From Syngnathus acus (lineage: Eukaryota; Chordata; Actinopteri; Syngnathiformes; Syngnathidae), in NCBI RefSeq assembly GCF_901709675.1, contig NC_051088.1:18425193-18489192 (forward strand): a stretch of DNA of 64,000 bases. Reading direction: 5' to 3'. The notes under the pieces were generated by a model, which searched no databases, was not told the DNA's origin, and saw only the letters and a list, made by a program, of their open reading frames with translations. This document shows positions 14,001 to 27,050 of this stretch, piece by piece. The position numbers and the translations under genes are program-made. Numbering within the stretch: position 1 is the first letter of the stretch; every line of letters begins with the position of its first letter.

Positions 14001-17000
14001 AGCCATGCTGTCCCTCATGGAAAGGATAGAGTATTAAAAAAGAACCCGTGTCAAATTGTATGGCAATGCAATTGTGTGTTAAAGTGTTACTACTTGGTTA
14101 CATTGTTCCATTAAAAGACCATGGTCACATATATTTAAATATGTCTGACCCTGTAAAGTTAAAAAAGATCATTACAGCCACTTACTACTGACAGGAAGAG
14201 TGAGGCTAAGAAAAAAAAAAGTATGCAGTACATCCCGCTCATCTGTCATCATGACAACACACCAGCGGAGGACTAAATAAACAACAGGTGGAACATTGTC
14301 CCCTGCCTGGTTTGTGGGCCGTGTAGATCAATTAGGATTCCAGCAGATGCCACACACCATCAGATTGATGCATGGGACAGAGACCAGAGGGTAGAACTCG
14401 GGGGGGCAACACAAAGGTGGTTAAGGTCAAGGGTTATTGGTTGAAGATGTAAGTTTGTGTTGAGTGTCCACTGGAGAGCAAGAATGGAGTCAGTTTCCAG
14501 CTAGAGGTCACAAAGGCTGGTTAGTAAAATTCCCAGGTCACCTCGCAGCTATATTTCATCAAATGTTCTGCTTTCATCACCCTCTGTGTTGATAACATCT
14601 TTAGAATTTGAATGAGCTTTGCGGTTAATTTACAACTGATGATGGACAGGCTGTCATGCCCGTACGCCAACATGACACTAGATTGCTGATTCATCATTGT
14701 TTGTTTCAAGCCACTGGGACAAATAGGCTATTTAAAGCAGTAAGAGTGTGGGAAAGTTGCCCATAGGCTGAGTTCCTACTAATGGCACATATGTTTCCTT
14801 TAAATATGCATCTGCGGATCATAGCTCAGCTTAACATAAATAAACAAGGGCTAAAGTGCAGATCTGTGCGTTGCATTGATGTGGCCAGGAAAGTTTTTGT
14901 TACCTTTGAACGGAGCTGGGTGAATGTTTCCCCCTCCCTGCAGTTGTTAGGCTTAAGCTCCTCACCCGCTTACTGTATCTTTGAATTTAGTCTGTGACCG
15001 CATGAAAGAAGTGGCCTAGTTATTTATTTATCTGAAGCACTACGAGGCTAGTTTTACAAATATATGTGGGAAAGTGCAGATAAAAACAACTTTGAAAATG
15101 TCTGGCGCTGATTATTGTCTGAACTAACCGCTTTGTCTACTGCATCATTTTTGGCGCAAGCAATAGGTTACTTCCTAAACAGGCAGTGAGACCCTCTGTC
15201 TTTCTATATTCTATTTTTTTTTTGCAATTTGCATAGCAATGAGCTACGCTAAACTAAGTAAGCAAATCGTTACAATATCTTTTTTTTTTTTTCAAAGAAA
15301 TTAACTGTATAGAATTGCTCATACAAGTAAATCATATGTATATTTTGTGCAATACTATAGTTTCAATCTCCAAAAGTTCAAGTCCTGCTTGATTCATGAC
15401 CAAATGAAGAATTCAATGCATGACATTCCACCGGTTTTGGTTACACTCCCACAGTCAACACAAAAGCAGTAATCCTCATTAGCAAGTCCAATTTGTAACC
15501 TCTTTTTTTCTCTAGTAACACTGAGAAGTATTCTTACTCTAAGGAGATTATCTGCTTTGCCAAATGCCTGAGGATAATAAAGAAAAAAGTCAATGGTGTG
15601 TGGTTTAAGCATCATATGTTGTAAAGTAGCAGAAAGCTCAAACAGAGAAAAGCTTTGCTGACTCATATAAACCAAAAACCGTATGGAAAAAAGAGGAAAA
15701 TAAATATACACTGGACAACTTTGATGTTACAAGGTGTACAAACCGACCCTCAATTTTTATGAGCATGTAACCAAAAATGTAAGACACCTAAGTGACTTGA
15801 TGTATAATCAGTTGACTAAATGATCCTCTTGGCCTTTAAACTGGGTGGGTGAAATGTGTTAACTCTAATCAAGAACCTCAAGAGTCAGCTCCTTATTAAT
15901 CGTTTAAGGAACCATTAAAGATTTTTTTTTTCTTCAATCCAGACCACTCCTGTCATAAAGCGTCAGGGTTCATTCACAGAGTCAAGAACCCTGCAGGTGA
16001 GAGGTGAGGCAATAATGAGGAAGGTGGGCTCTTTGGTGCCAAGCTGTCAAAACACAAAGAAAGAAGCAGCTCAGAGAACGGCAGAAAAAAAACGAGAGGA
16101 CAAGAATATCTCAAGTCATCAGACGAGCAAAATGACAAACATTGGTAAAGTCGGGACAAAGTGCATGTGTCTCTAATCAAAACAGGATTGTCTGCAGATT
16201 TTTAGGAGGGACTACAGAAATGTGTGGAAAGGGGGGGCGGGCTTTGGAAGGTGGGTGGTTTGGGGGCATGCAGGGGGAGGAGGTCCAGCAGCAATATTTG
16301 CCAAAAACACTGCACGTAAAAATTCAAGATAGGAATTCAGTTCTCCCCATGGGAGCCAGCTTACAAGTGTAACGCTAGACTGGAAATATTTACAGTGGGA
16401 TGGGGCTCGTGGTGAAAAAAAAAAGACAAATGACGAAGGACAATATTTTTGCATCGGCCTCGGAGACGAGGGAAACCGGGAAGCGTGTTTCTCCTGGCGT
16501 GGCAGAGTGTTTTTTTGTTGATTGGAGTTGGAGCCAGTATGGCCTGCCATGGTTGGGAGGACAGTTTCCCTCACTTGAGAATTACTTTTACCATGAGGTC
16601 AGTTGGGTGGTTCTGATAGCGTACGGACCTGGTGTTTTTAATATAATAAGAGGTACAGGCACATTTCTAAAATAGTGAAAAGTCAAGTCTTGAAGGCTTG
16701 TGTGTTGCTGTAAATCGGCAGACTTGCAGACTACAGTGGGGCCTTAAGTGACCCGATTTATGAAATCGTCCAACCGATTCTTTGCTTTGACTTGAGAGCT
16801 GCTAGCTCAATGCTAGCAGAGTGAGACATCACCCTTGTGGCGACAAATGTTTGAACGAAAAGGGTGCACAACACAACATGTAGACAGACAATATAAAAAT
16901 ACTCACGTGCATATATTATTTATCCTCAATGAAAATCACTAATATTTGTGCAGTTTGCTGAGTCACAGTGCAGTGAGAACAGCAGCTCACTATTAAGCTT

Positions 17001-20000
17001 TTGTTTTACATTGTCTAATGTAGTGGGAGCAAATAATGAATAAGATTTCCCCCCAAATAATTTGAGCAACTTTGTCACTTAGACAATTGCATAATAAATT
17101 GTGAAAAAGAAGTAGCTGCCAAATTCCAAAAGTCTAGTGACCCTTTTACATCTGACGGATTGTTCATCTGACGTGTTCCTTGAAAGACACAGTAAATTAT
17201 CAATTACTTTCTTTCTGCTTTCCCCAAATGGATCTCTTGTGTGTTCAGTCACTACTGGCAAAGAGAGAAGTGGAATAAGATCCCGCTAGACAGTTTAGAT
17301 CATTTCTAAACAGCAGCAGTTATTTTTAGTATTTATTAGGTGAACTGACAGCTTTTTTCTACAAGCGTCCTGACCTAAACCCTCCCCCCCCCCCCCCCCC
17401 CCCCCCCCTTCTTACACATCACACTGCCAGACCCAGACAATAAATTGAGAGCTTCTCCATGCCTTAGTTTTTTTACGCTTATCGAATAATCATATGCGGC
17501 CTCTCATTCTCATTTGTCACCCGTGATCACAAACGCAAATGTCATATATACTTTCGAACAGCAGTCTCCTTGAGCTATATTAGTTTTGAACTCTTGTATG
17601 AAAATAGCTCCCAGAGGGAATTAGCTTATATCTGTCCTCATATACATCTAATCTTGGATCATTCCGGATAAGGGAGGTCATCGATTCTCCCTCTTCACCG
17701 AAGCAGACAAAATAAGCAGTTAGTTTGAGAACATTAAGAATGATTTGAAATACAGCATGTATGTCCTGAGATATGAAAATACATTGTGTGCTTACACCTG
17801 TTTGTGCATGTGCAACTAATAAAAGTAGGATGTCTCTCTTTCTGCAAATGTTAGGGCAAGACAAGTTTATTTAAAAATCTCTAATCATAAAGTCCCCTCA
17901 AAGGGCTTCCCAAACCCAGAGTTGACAAAGATTCCCGGAGAGGGATCCCGCTTCCAGCATGATCAAGTTGTAAAGGCCTCTATACAAGACACAACAATAA
18001 AATACCACCCACAGATGCGAAACACTTTGACAGATGTGTGAAAACAGTCAAAGAGTAACACTTAACATTTGCACATGTTGCGCCTGCTCCTAATCAGCGG
18101 TAAGCCCAGGGAGGTATTTTGTCAACCCGCAACCACACACACATCCATCACGATGCTTCCTGTTGCTGTAAATCTACACGGACAGCTGACCTATTTGCAT
18201 GGACATACTTCCGATGACTGTACTCCTGGCCATCACTATAAAATTGTGTTGAATGAGATCTTGCACAAGAAGGAGATTCCTAAGGCAGTGTCTTTGCATC
18301 ATATAAAGCATTGTTTTGTCATTGATATGGGTCAATGTCAGCTGTCCCTCCAGGCCCCCTTTTTCTGCACATGAGATAATTGAGGACACGCAAACACTGT
18401 CAGCACAGTTAGTGATTAGCAGGGAAAATGTTCTCGCAGATTGTAAAAGGCAATCCTGCCTGTTCACCCTCTTAACCTGTTAACTCAGAACATGTTGGGC
18501 CTGCTCGGCCCCCGTGTTCCTCTCTGCTCCTCCAAAAACACGGCCTTCCTGCTCTGTAACAGCTGCAGAGCAATATTAAGGGCCACATGTATTGCTAAAT
18601 ACTCCCCATTGACTGAGAGAAAGTGTTCACATGAGAGTCTGAAGATTGCAGAAAATAATTTCCGATGCTGCACAAAGGATCATTTTGGTGTTGGAATCGC
18701 TCTTCTGGCAATGACGAGGGAAGGAGAGAAGGTTTTCGGTCCAGCAGGATACAAAAACTATCGGAAGTACTTTACGGGTAATGACTTCGTGGTGGGACAA
18801 ATCTAACTAGTCTAAGAGCTGAACTGATGTACCTAGGAAGACATAATGTCATCACATAAAGCTGGAAAAGAAAAAAGACTTTTGGATGAATCGTATTATG
18901 GAATATTAAATTCCAATTTCCCTTTCCTCTCCCTGCAGAAACCACTGTGCCTATGTGGTCCAGAGGAACGTCACGTGCACGATGCAGGATGGAGTCGCCA
19001 CATACGTCAAGGCTGAGTACACAATCAAATGCATCTGGGGGCAGAAGTGTCCTGTTATCATGTACGTTGACACGCAAATGTCCCTGTCAAAGAAAAATGT
19101 GCTGAGTAACATTACATCCATTACCTTACATGAAAGAGTGACAAAAAAAGCTTGAGTTTGTACTGTATCAAGGCTGCCCTCTGGTGTCAAAAACCTATTC
19201 AGAAGGCAGAAGAATATTGACTACTGTACAGTTCACGGACTATTGAATGCTAGTCTCAATTATATACAACTCGTCCCTCGTACAGTATCTATATCTATAT
19301 CTATATATACACACACACATACATATATACATATATGTGTATATATATATACATACATATATATACATATATATACACACACATATATATATATATACAC
19401 ACATACGTATATATATATATATATTATATATAATATATATATATGTATAATATATATATTATATATAATATATATATGTATGTAAAATATAATATACGTA
19501 TATAGTGTTTGTAAATAATATACACCAACATTGAATAAATTAGGAGGAAAAGCGGTATCTGACTCCGCATGCATATTGTTCGTGAGTAAGACTTTCATTT
19601 GCCCAAAAAGGCTAATTTGTAATAACATTCTGTCTCTCACAGGGGAAATTAAAGGAGTGGGTTTTCCCTCCCAAAAAGATGACTCACATCAGTGTGTGTG
19701 TGTGGGGGGGTATGTGTGTGCAAGTTTGTGATGAGACAATATTGAATCCAAATCGAACGATCAAAAAGAAATTCAATCTTAACAAAAGGTAACACTAGCT
19801 TCCAATAAGGACTCTGGTTCAATCTCTTAGTCCTAAAGCCACATCATTTACATTACACTTTTGACTAATCTCTTGATCTCCCCCTTAATCCGTGTTTAAT
19901 CCCACAGACAGTGACTACATCCTGTTATCTTTGCCATGCCCTTCTCGTCTTTCTGTCCTCCCCTGACTCGCCTGTAATAATTAGTTGAAACAAAGACTGA

Positions 20001-22595
20001 ATTAGTAGTCTGAAACCACATGACAACATAAATAATGCCTGAAGGTGAACTTGTTTCTCCTTTTAGGTACAGGACATTCCACAAACCGACATACAAAGTG
20101 GGTTATAAAACGGTGACTGAGCTGGAGTGGAGATGTTGCCCGGGTTACTCTGGAGACAACTGTTATGATGGACCCACCTCACTGCCTGACGTGACACCTC
20201 CTTTCAAGGGAGCAGCTTTGCCCCATCGCCCTGGGATTACGGGGGTTCCCCAGGGTCCCAGAGTCCCCGTTGACCAGAAACCTGGAGGAGCACAGCTGGA
20301 GCCAGGCAAACCTTACCCCGACCTACATGATCACAGACCGATACCCAGTGGACAGCTGCCTGTCGGAAATGGAAAACCAAACACTGGTGAGAATGAAACA
20401 GGATTAAATAACGTTAGTGCTTTCACATCTGACCCACTTTCCTCTACTGTTCTTTCATGAATGGAAATACAGGTAACAAATTTGGGATTTCTGGAGTGAG
20501 CGGCGAACGTTTGGACCACATGGAGGACAATCTACGGCGCCTCACTTTGGGTCTCAACACTCTCAATGGGGCGGTGGCCGGCCTCGAGGAGCGACTGCGC
20601 ACATCTCTTCGGGAAGACACCAACAAGATCCTGGTGTCGCTGCTGCCCAGCACGCCACGCAGGCCGGACTCGGCCATGGGATTTGGGATGCTCCCAATAG
20701 GGACACCGGGCGTACTGGGAGGGGAGGAAAGCTTCAACGGATTTGGAGATCTTGCTGGGAGGGTGACAGAAGTCAAAGATGAGCTACGAGCCAAGACTCA
20801 CATTTTAGAGGAGATTCAGGTTCGTGCTACGTGTTGAATAGTTTAACATTACTATACCTTTCCTCGATCTCATTGAAATGTTTGCCTCTTTAGGGAATGG
20901 TCTTGGGCCATGACGGGCAGCTCAAGAGACTGCTGGAAGGAGCAAGAGGCAGGCCCATCCCTGGGCCCGGTTCAATTCATCTGGACACCATCCTCCAGGA
21001 CAAGCTGGCTGGGATCCAGGCTGAGATCCTGGATGGATTTGAACAGCGACTCTCTCGTCTTGAGAACCAGTGCGAGGAGAAGATCGGGGCTGTGCAGAGA
21101 CAGTGTCACAGGGAGCACATGGATGGCCAAGAGCAGATGCAGCAGTCCCTTGATGGGAGAGAAACTGGACTGAGGGCAGAGTTGGGCTCTTTGCAGGCTC
21201 AGATCCAAGGCCTAACGCTCACAGAGAGCTGCTGTGGACAGGTAATGAAAAAGAAATAGTCACATTCCAAATTAATGTTTGATATGAATGTCGTTGATTT
21301 TATGTGCAGGATGTGCAGGACATACCTTACTGGAGTTACGCCTGATAATTAAAGAATATATACATTCCTTATTTGTTTTCTTGACAAGACAAAAATATTA
21401 GATTCAAATTCAAAAGGTTTTTGACAATCTAAACGGTGATTGATCATTGCAGGTGAACAGCCTCTCTCAGCGTGTGCTGCTCCTGGAGGAGTCCGTTGAA
21501 GGTCTCACAGAATCACAGCGACAGCTTCAATCAGCACTCAGGGAGCAGAACATCCACGTAGAGACGCTGATTGAGACCCGCTTGGTGGACCTGGAAGGCC
21601 GCCTAAATTCTACGGTGAGTGAAGCGGATGGCGTGTCGAGGTTGCCCGGTGGCCTAGATGGCTTCAAGAACATGCTGGAGGACAAGTTGAAGACCCTGGA
21701 GGAAAGGGTGATTGTGGCTGTGGAGGAGCTGAGCAATGCCACGACACCAGCGCTGTTGGAGGGCCAGGTGGTGCCACCACGGGAAACAGATATCGAGTCT
21801 GTGAGGAGAAGATTACATGGAAATCTGGATGGCATTGAAAAACGCCTAGTCGACCTGGAGCTCCTCTGCACCTCGTGCTCACCTTCTACTCCTCCAGCAG
21901 GGGGTGTCAGAGTTAGTGAAGTGGAGGGGGAGTGTGAGGACATGGAGAATAAGATGACCAATCGTCTGGACTTTCATTCAGACCAGCTGGACCGCCTGAA
22001 CAGTACACTGAAGAACCTACTCTTGCGGATAGCCCAGGAAGAGGCAGGCCAGTCCGTCTATGGCGAGATCACCCTTCTGAAGGTCAACATCAACTCTGTG
22101 AACCGCACTCTCAAGGGACTAAAGGACTCTATTCGTTTGATTGCAAGTGAAGTGGGCCATGCCAATTCCACGTGGGAAGAGCGGGAACAGCAGCTCGTCA
22201 ATCAGGTGCAGGGAATCACCCAACTAGTGGGCCACCAAGCCTCTCTCCTTGGGGCCGGGGAGAGGCGCCTAGCCCAGCTGAAGGGAGAACTCGTGGCCTT
22301 GAAGAGACAGCTCACGGGCGGGCTTCAAGGCTGCCGGACCACAGCGAAAGAAGTTCAGAAGGAGGTGAAAGACGTTGATAGCAGAGTGAGCCATGTGGAA
22401 GGCCAGTGCAGAAGCTTGGGGGAGCTGGCTGAGCACTTGGAGAGGATCAGGGCAGAACTTGAGAGACACTCGGACTCCTACCTAGCTCAGGTGAACGGTG
22501 CGGTCGACGCCCATTCAGAGCAGCTTGCTGAGGTGAAAGGGGAAGTCAGAGACAATGTGCCAAAGCAGGGAGCAAACCCAACGGTAGACCAGTAG
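10816..22595 (+). CDS. emilin3: EMILIN-3, EMI-domain extracellular matrix glycoprotein (six exons)
   Basis: Coding join: 10816-11000, 18939-19061, 20067-20386, 20473-20819, 20894-21241, 21453-22595. All introns are GT-AG, all phases agree, and the total is 2466 nt or 821 residues. Residues 1 to about 24 form a signal peptide (hydrophobic stretch [15 protein letters not shown]). The EMI domain spans about 62-138, with cysteines at 65, 75, 93, 99, 126, 127 and 135 and the typical ending [10 protein letters not shown] Pro/Gly-rich linker follows to about 210. The rest is heptad-rich coiled coil with a few cysteines. There is no collagen stretch and no C1q domain before the TAG stop; EMILIN-1 and -2 carry a C1q domain while EMILIN-3 (766 residues in human) lacks it, hence this assignment. 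Family knowledge: secreted, multimeric, matrix-associated, expressed around the notochord in zebrafish and linked to TGF-beta antagonism. Whether this is the 'a' or 'b' teleost co-orthologue cannot be told here. Confidence 0.9.
12151..12775 (-). mobile_element. Degenerate L2-type LINE (non-LTR retrotransposon) fragment, antisense
   Basis: Read on the minus strand, the right end gives [13 protein letters not shown], the reverse-transcriptase motif (usual form QGxPLSP). Further on come LWVVTERT and [20 protein letters not shown], matching the C-terminal part of the common fish L2 ORF2 (usual form LRWLGHLVRMPxGRLPGEVF). The left end has the CCATCCATTTTCTTCTACTTATC 3' end type of these elements. 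Frames are broken by stops and indels, so the copy is dead and 5'-truncated. Family placement is from memory of fish L2 consensus sequences. Confidence 0.85.
12785..13105. repeat. Inverted MITE-like arms related to the element at 57564-57698
   Basis: The arm at 12861-12889 (ttgcaaccttgaacaaact...) is the inverted form of the arm at 12993-13021 (ttctcgtcagggttcgttc...), with a few mismatches. The same arms border the foldback element at 57564-57698. Sequence left of 12861 (gttcgccaaac ... ccaaaactgt) aligns with the interior of that element. This locus therefore looks like the right end of one copy followed by the left end of another. Confidence 0.55.
17384..17408. repeat. Poly-C run of 25
   Basis: Twenty-five consecutive C in emilin3 intron 1. 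On the other strand this is a G run able to form G-quadruplex. Its length is probably variable between individuals and assemblies. Confidence 0.95.
18939..19061 (+). CDS. emilin3: emilin3 coding exon 2 (first half of EMI domain)
   Basis: Acceptor CCCTGCAG|AAACC after a pyrimidine-rich tract; donor ATCAT|GTACGT. It encodes residues 62-102 plus two bases, starting [14 protein letters not shown] and carrying EMI cysteines 65, 75, 93 and 99. The split codon with exon 3 gives Met103. Confidence 0.9.
19288..19504. repeat. Compound TA/CA microsatellite in emilin3 intron 2
   Basis: About 215 bp of alternating (TA)n, (CA)n and TATG/TATC units. Much of it is self-complementary and could extrude hairpins. 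Frames through it are Tyr/Ile/His/Thr low complexity and not genes. Confidence 0.92.
20067..20386 (+). CDS. emilin3: emilin3 coding exon 3 (second half of EMI domain, Pro/Gly linker)
   Basis: Acceptor CTTTTAG|GTACAGG; donor CACTG|GTGAGA. Residues 103-209 begin [16 protein letters not shown] and include [12 protein letters not shown], which completes the EMI domain. After that comes a proline- and glycine-rich segment of about 70 residues that probably separates the EMI head from the coiled coil. Confidence 0.92.
20473..20819 (+). CDS. emilin3: emilin3 coding exon 4 (start of coiled coil)
   Basis: Only 86 bp of intron separate it from exon 3. Acceptor AATACAG|GTAACA; donor ATTCAG|GTTCGT (a weaker donor). 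Residues 210-325 include heptad-like runs such as [20 protein letters not shown], then a Gly/Pro-rich insert, then another helix ending in EEIQ. Confidence 0.88.
20894..21241 (+). CDS. emilin3: emilin3 coding exon 5 (coiled coil)
   Basis: Acceptor CCTCTTTAG|GGAATG, donor GGACAG|GTAATG, phase 0 on both sides, 116 codons (residues 326-441). Acidic/Leu/Gln-rich helix with three cysteines towards the end ([13 protein letters not shown] and SCCGQ regions) that could form inter-chain disulfides. Confidence 0.9.
21453..22595 (+). CDS. emilin3: emilin3 coding exon 6 (main coiled coil and C-terminus)
   Basis: Acceptor CATTGCAG|GTGAAC, phase 0. It encodes residues 442-821 and ends at TAG 22593-22595. 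Long heptad pattern (for example [19 protein letters not shown]), several NxS/T sites, and cysteines around '[11 protein letters not shown]'. There is no C1q-like beta-sandwich sequence before the stop. Confidence 0.93.
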   Translation: MNSLSQRVLLLEESVEGLTESQRQLQSALREQNIHVETLIETRLVDLEGRLNSTVSEADGVSRLPGGLDGFKNMLEDKLKTLEERVIVAVEELSNATTPALLEGQVVPPRETDIESVRRRLHGNLDGIEKRLVDLELLCTSCSPSTPPAGGVRVSEVEGECEDMENKMTNRLDFHSDQLDRLNSTLKNLLLRIAQEEAGQSVYGEITLLKVNINSVNRTLKGLKDSIRLIASEVGHANSTWEEREQQLVNQVQGITQLVGHQASLLGAGERRLAQLKGELVALKRQLTGGLQGCRTTAKEVQKEVKDVDSRVSHVEGQCRSLGELAEHLERIRAELERHSDSYLAQVNGAVDAHSEQLAEVKGEVRDNVPKQGANPTVDQ

Positions 22596-23131
22596 CATCT
22601 GAACCACAATGGCTTGAAAAGAATCAATGTTTTCTGCCTCTCCCCATACATGCAAAATAATCGGAGAGGTGAGAGCAATTTTTTGTAAGTCTGCCACCGC
22701 AGTGCCTCCAGATGACCTGCTTACGAGGAGAAGCACACACATTTCCAAGACATACCTATTTCTGTGGCGCTGGACTATGTTTTAATCTCCAGGGCATTTG
22801 GCTACAACGTTTCTCATCATTTTAACTTATATGAAGTGCATATTGTTAAAACTATTGTTATCATATGTTTGTATGAGACGTGTGATAATGCTAAACAAAA
22901 TGGGCAACCTGGGACTAATAAGTTGCACCCAATATCGTCTGTGTTGACAATTGTGTGGTCTTTATATCAGTGTGGTTGCTATTTACATATCTGTAAACAT
23001 CTGATTGTACACGTTAAAAATATCCATTTTTCCAGTGGCAGTTGTATGAATTTGTTTTTGATTGCTTCAAGGCTTTAGCCAACTTCTGCAATGTACTATA
23101 AAGATGGGAGACAACTCATTATTGTCTGAGA

Positions 23132-23137
23132 AATAAA
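23132..23137 (+). terminator. emilin3 poly(A) signal
   Basis: First canonical AATAAA after the emilin3 stop codon, about 540 nt downstream, followed by a GT-containing stretch (ccagcgttgtgcagc). It implies a 3' UTR of roughly 22596 to 23155 and supports the view that no further C1q-coding exon follows. Confidence 0.65.
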
Positions 23138-26100
23138 ATCCCAAACTCCCCAGCGTTGTGCAGCTTTGCGAACATTGGAGCGTGTAAGTGTTATTGTCTG
23201 ATTAATGAGGGTAATAACAGCAAGCAAAATGTGGGCTGTAGTTACGCTATTTAACTCATTATAATTTTATCCATCCCCAAGGCCAACAGTTGAGGGACAA
23301 AGCAGAAATTCGGTTCATATTAGATTTTAAGGTTTTGTTATGGGATTGTTTTGCCATGTCTTATTATGATTTTATTAAGGAGCAATATTAACACTAACTA
23401 ATCTTGCATTATCTCTTTGCATGAAAGGAAACAGGGTATTCATTGATCGGTATTTATGAATGTACATGTGAATGTACCACAATACAGACCACTATAATGC
23501 ATATTAGTAGTAGCATGGTGACTGGAAATACGAGGGGCCCGACTGGCACATTAGATACGAGATACTTTACGTTCGTCCGTCCGTCGAGTCACAAACATAG
23601 TCATGGAACATACTGTACTCGTTTCAAGGCACCAGTGTATCGTATGAGAGTTGTGTTGCTTATCAAAGTACAGAGCCAGTCTTAACACCTGGTTTAGTGA
23701 CCTTGGATGTTGTTTCCACTCACAAAACAAAAACATGAAGCTCAATTTCCAAGCAGTTCCATGACCAGGATAATGAGCCAAGATTTGGATTGAATACGGC
23801 TGGCTGGTGGACAATGGTTCTCAGGAATAGGTTCAATGCACAGAAAAGTTAATAAACTCTCACTGAAACATGGCTACAGAGATACAGCCGGTCAATAGTA
23901 CTACCGGTACAGATTGTAAAAAATATGCAGAATTATTATATAATGCAAAATGCAATTAAAGTTGTATATACAGAGAGCACACATTATATTTCTTTGTACA
24001 AATTTATATTATATGGCTACAGGACTGTGTGCAACTAAAAGTTTGTCGGAGCGCATTTCCTTTCACTCTTTCTTGCAAAAATGCTTCAAACAAGTCACAC
24101 TCTGATGACCTCCATCTCCTGTGCACAGCCCTTCAGGTCACATCTTCATCTCCGCTCTGGCTAGGCCAATCCAAAACTCCAATTTACCTCCACAGGAATT
24201 GTTGCTGATTTTGACACTTGGGTCATAACAAAAGATGAATTATATTTATTCATTTTATTTCACCCGCATTTATCCAGCTAAGCTATAGAATTTAAGAGCA
24301 TATTTTTGCAATGCCAACCTGGCTGCAGACAGCCGAGTAAAACAAAGCAAAGAAAAAAAAACGAATTTGGATACAATCAATACAATGTAATATTCTTATA
24401 TATTCACATAAACTACTTGAAATCATAGCATATGGTGAATAAAAAGTTCAGAACAGGCTAAAATCAGGTGTGGGCGGTATCAGGAGAGTAAGCCTGTGCA
24501 CCACCACTGGTACTCGCGTCGTAACACATTTTCAGTATCACAAAAGTACAAAATCCATCATTGACTCAGCAATAATATTGGAATGAATGAAGTAAGTCTA
24601 ATTATTTGTGGCAAAAATTGAAAAGACAGTCGACCGAGTGAAGGAGGTGGTAAAAATGGTGAGCCAATAGCGTGCGATTGGCGTGAGTGTCACATGACCG
24701 AATGCAAAGATGGATGAGTTGTGAAACATATATATTGCTAGGAAGTAGACACATAACAGATGTTATTCCTCCATCTGTTTATGGGATGATAAACGATAGT
24801 GTATTACTAATGCTAGTCCTCCGGTTAAGAACAGTAAAGGACAAATCTGGATGATCAGCTCTCAAGTGAAGGATAAATGTGGACAATTAGATTTTATGGT
24901 TATGGAGGTCAGCTTCTTTGTGGTTTTGCTAATGTTCAAACATTTCTCATTACCCATCTTATGAGATGTAAGAAGATGATTCACAGTACAGTTGACATTT
25001 AACAATGCAATTGGACGAACATCTGCCCAAAGAACGTAATTAAGTTTATGGAATATAAACATGACGTTTCCTTGTGCGAAAATCAGATCGCATTGCCAAA
25101 CATGCCGCTCACAAGACTGTAGTCACAGGGTGCGGTCACATGACGGTGTGGGTCATGAGGTAAAGGCATGGAGGATATTAGAGTGTTAGAAGTGTCAGAG
25201 GTTAGGTGGAGCCATAAAATGAACAATTGGGGGAGAGCGTTTGACCTGCCAACACAAGTGCATAGTCAGCTGGTCTTCTGTTTAGCGTCAGGACATTGTC
25301 TCCGAGAAGTTCTCTTGAATAGAGAAGGGCGTGAACAAAACTGAACACTGGATTAAAAATCACAAAACGTTATCAGTCTTCAGTTTTTGGGTAGAATTTC
25401 AGGATGAACCTAATATTCAAATCAAACTTTACAGGTCACTTTACTTTGACCTTCCCTGAGCTTTTCAATGCGCATTCCAACAGCTCAGTGTTGTTAGGAC
25501 TTCTTGCACAATTTGCTAGTCTCTCACAAGGAGTCAGAATTTCCAAAGACAGCTACACACTCAGCTCAGTGGCATTCAGTGGCAACTTCCCGTTTGAAGC
25601 CTCTCAGTGGCGAGATGCTATTGTTCAATTGCAATGAAAAAGATACCCAATCTACATGAACCGGGACATCTATATGTATTTAAAAGTTTTAAATTGAAAA
25701 CAAGTTTAGATTGTTTTACAGTGTATCACAATACAAATTCTTATTCAAACTTTTTAACCGCCCCCCCTCCACCTTTTTAACTACAAGCAGTTTACAAACA
25801 CAGGCATACACACGCACGCAATGAATGAGAGCAGCTTTCACAGCGAGTACGGAGAGAAAGTGTGCAGACAGAACGGCTTGCTGAGGAGGACCACTGGCAC
25901 TGATTGGCAGAGATGTGACAAGGGCAGGCCCGCCAGAAGAGATAAGGATGGGCAGTCAGTCAGACAGTCACTGCAAGCAAGAGAAAGACTAAGCACATGT
26001 TTTTACAAGGGAAAGCAGGCCAGAGTCACAACAAAGCTGTGCAAAGTTTACACATTTCTGCCTCCTCGCACAGGAGGTGGCGTTAAAAGTGTCACTAGAG

Positions 26101-26265
26101 GTCCTGTGCAACCCTGTATTTTTTGTGACCTGATGAAAAATCACACTAAAAGTGGAAAAACAATGAGATAAACCTCGAGGTAGCTTGAATGAAACCGTAT
26201 GCATTTGATGTTAACTTTTTTTTAGTTTGACTTGCAAGTTCAGATTTGCGAATTCAATTAGTGAA

Positions 26266-26570
26266 CATTCATTTATTCATCTTCCGTATCACTTTATCCT
26301 CACGAGGGTCGTGGGTATGCTGGACCCTATCCCAGTAGTCTTCACACAACTATTCACACACACACACACACACACACACTCACAGAAAATTTGGAATGGT
26401 CAATCGGCCTACCATGCATGTTTTGGGAATTTGGGAGGAAACTGGAGTATCCGGAGAAAACCCACGCAGGAACTGGTGAACATGCAAACTCCAAACAGGA
26501 AGGCCGGAGCCAGAATTTAACCCACAATCTCAGAACTGTGAGGCGGACATGCTAACCGGTGCGCAACAAT
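26266..26570. repeat. Common teleost interspersed repeat, copy 2, with CA microsatellite inside
   Basis: Same family and orientation as 301-612: 'atcttccgtatcactttatc', 'gctggaccctatccca', 'catgcatgttttgggaattt', 'ggagtatccggagaaaac', 'gaacatgcaaactccaaac', 'cagaactgtgaggcggac' and 'atgctaaccggtgc'. A (CA)n run at about 26353-26378 has expanded where the consensus has the 'ccattcacactcacattcac' segment. Confidence 0.82.
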
Positions 26571-27050
26571 GGTCACCCAGGTGTTGGGTAACTAACCACT
26601 GTAGCACAGCAACGCCGGCCTGTATATACAACCGAAAACAGCAGTTACATGCCAACAGTCAGAATTAATAGTGGCAGTTTAGAACCATTTAGGATATTTG
26701 TACACAAACGGTGGAGCAACACAAGTAGACATCATTTAACAATATTCACAGGAATATACGGATATGGTCTATGAAAAATTATGGCTAATGGAATGTACAT
26801 ACTGTATAGATGATATAGTCTAGGGTGTGGACTCGCTCCTATAATCTCTATTCGTTACTTGTGGCAACGTCAGTGAATGAATTCTGAGTGGATCTGTCAT
26901 TTCTGAAGGTTCGGTGTGGGGGTAACGTATTTCCTGAAAAAATAAATAAAAAAAATCCCTAAATAGTAATAATAATAATGCATTGAATTTATATTGCGTT
27001 TTTCTATAGGCCAACGATAAAATCTGGGTCGGGAATTATTGCACACTTCG

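Larger units (their letters stand above)
11001..18938 (+). other. emilin3 intron 1
   Basis: The 7.9-kb intron between the signal-peptide exon and the EMI exons. It holds an L2 LINE remnant (12151-12775), inverted MITE arms (12785-13105), a 25-base poly-C run (17384-17408) and otherwise AT-rich sequence in which I recognise nothing. Long first introns often carry enhancers, but none can be identified here. Confidence 0.8.

Noticed and set aside
22596-23160. A further emilin C1q-coding exon downstream
   Set aside because: The coding exon ends in an in-frame TAG, no C1q-like sequence follows, and an AATAAA lies 540 nt downstream.
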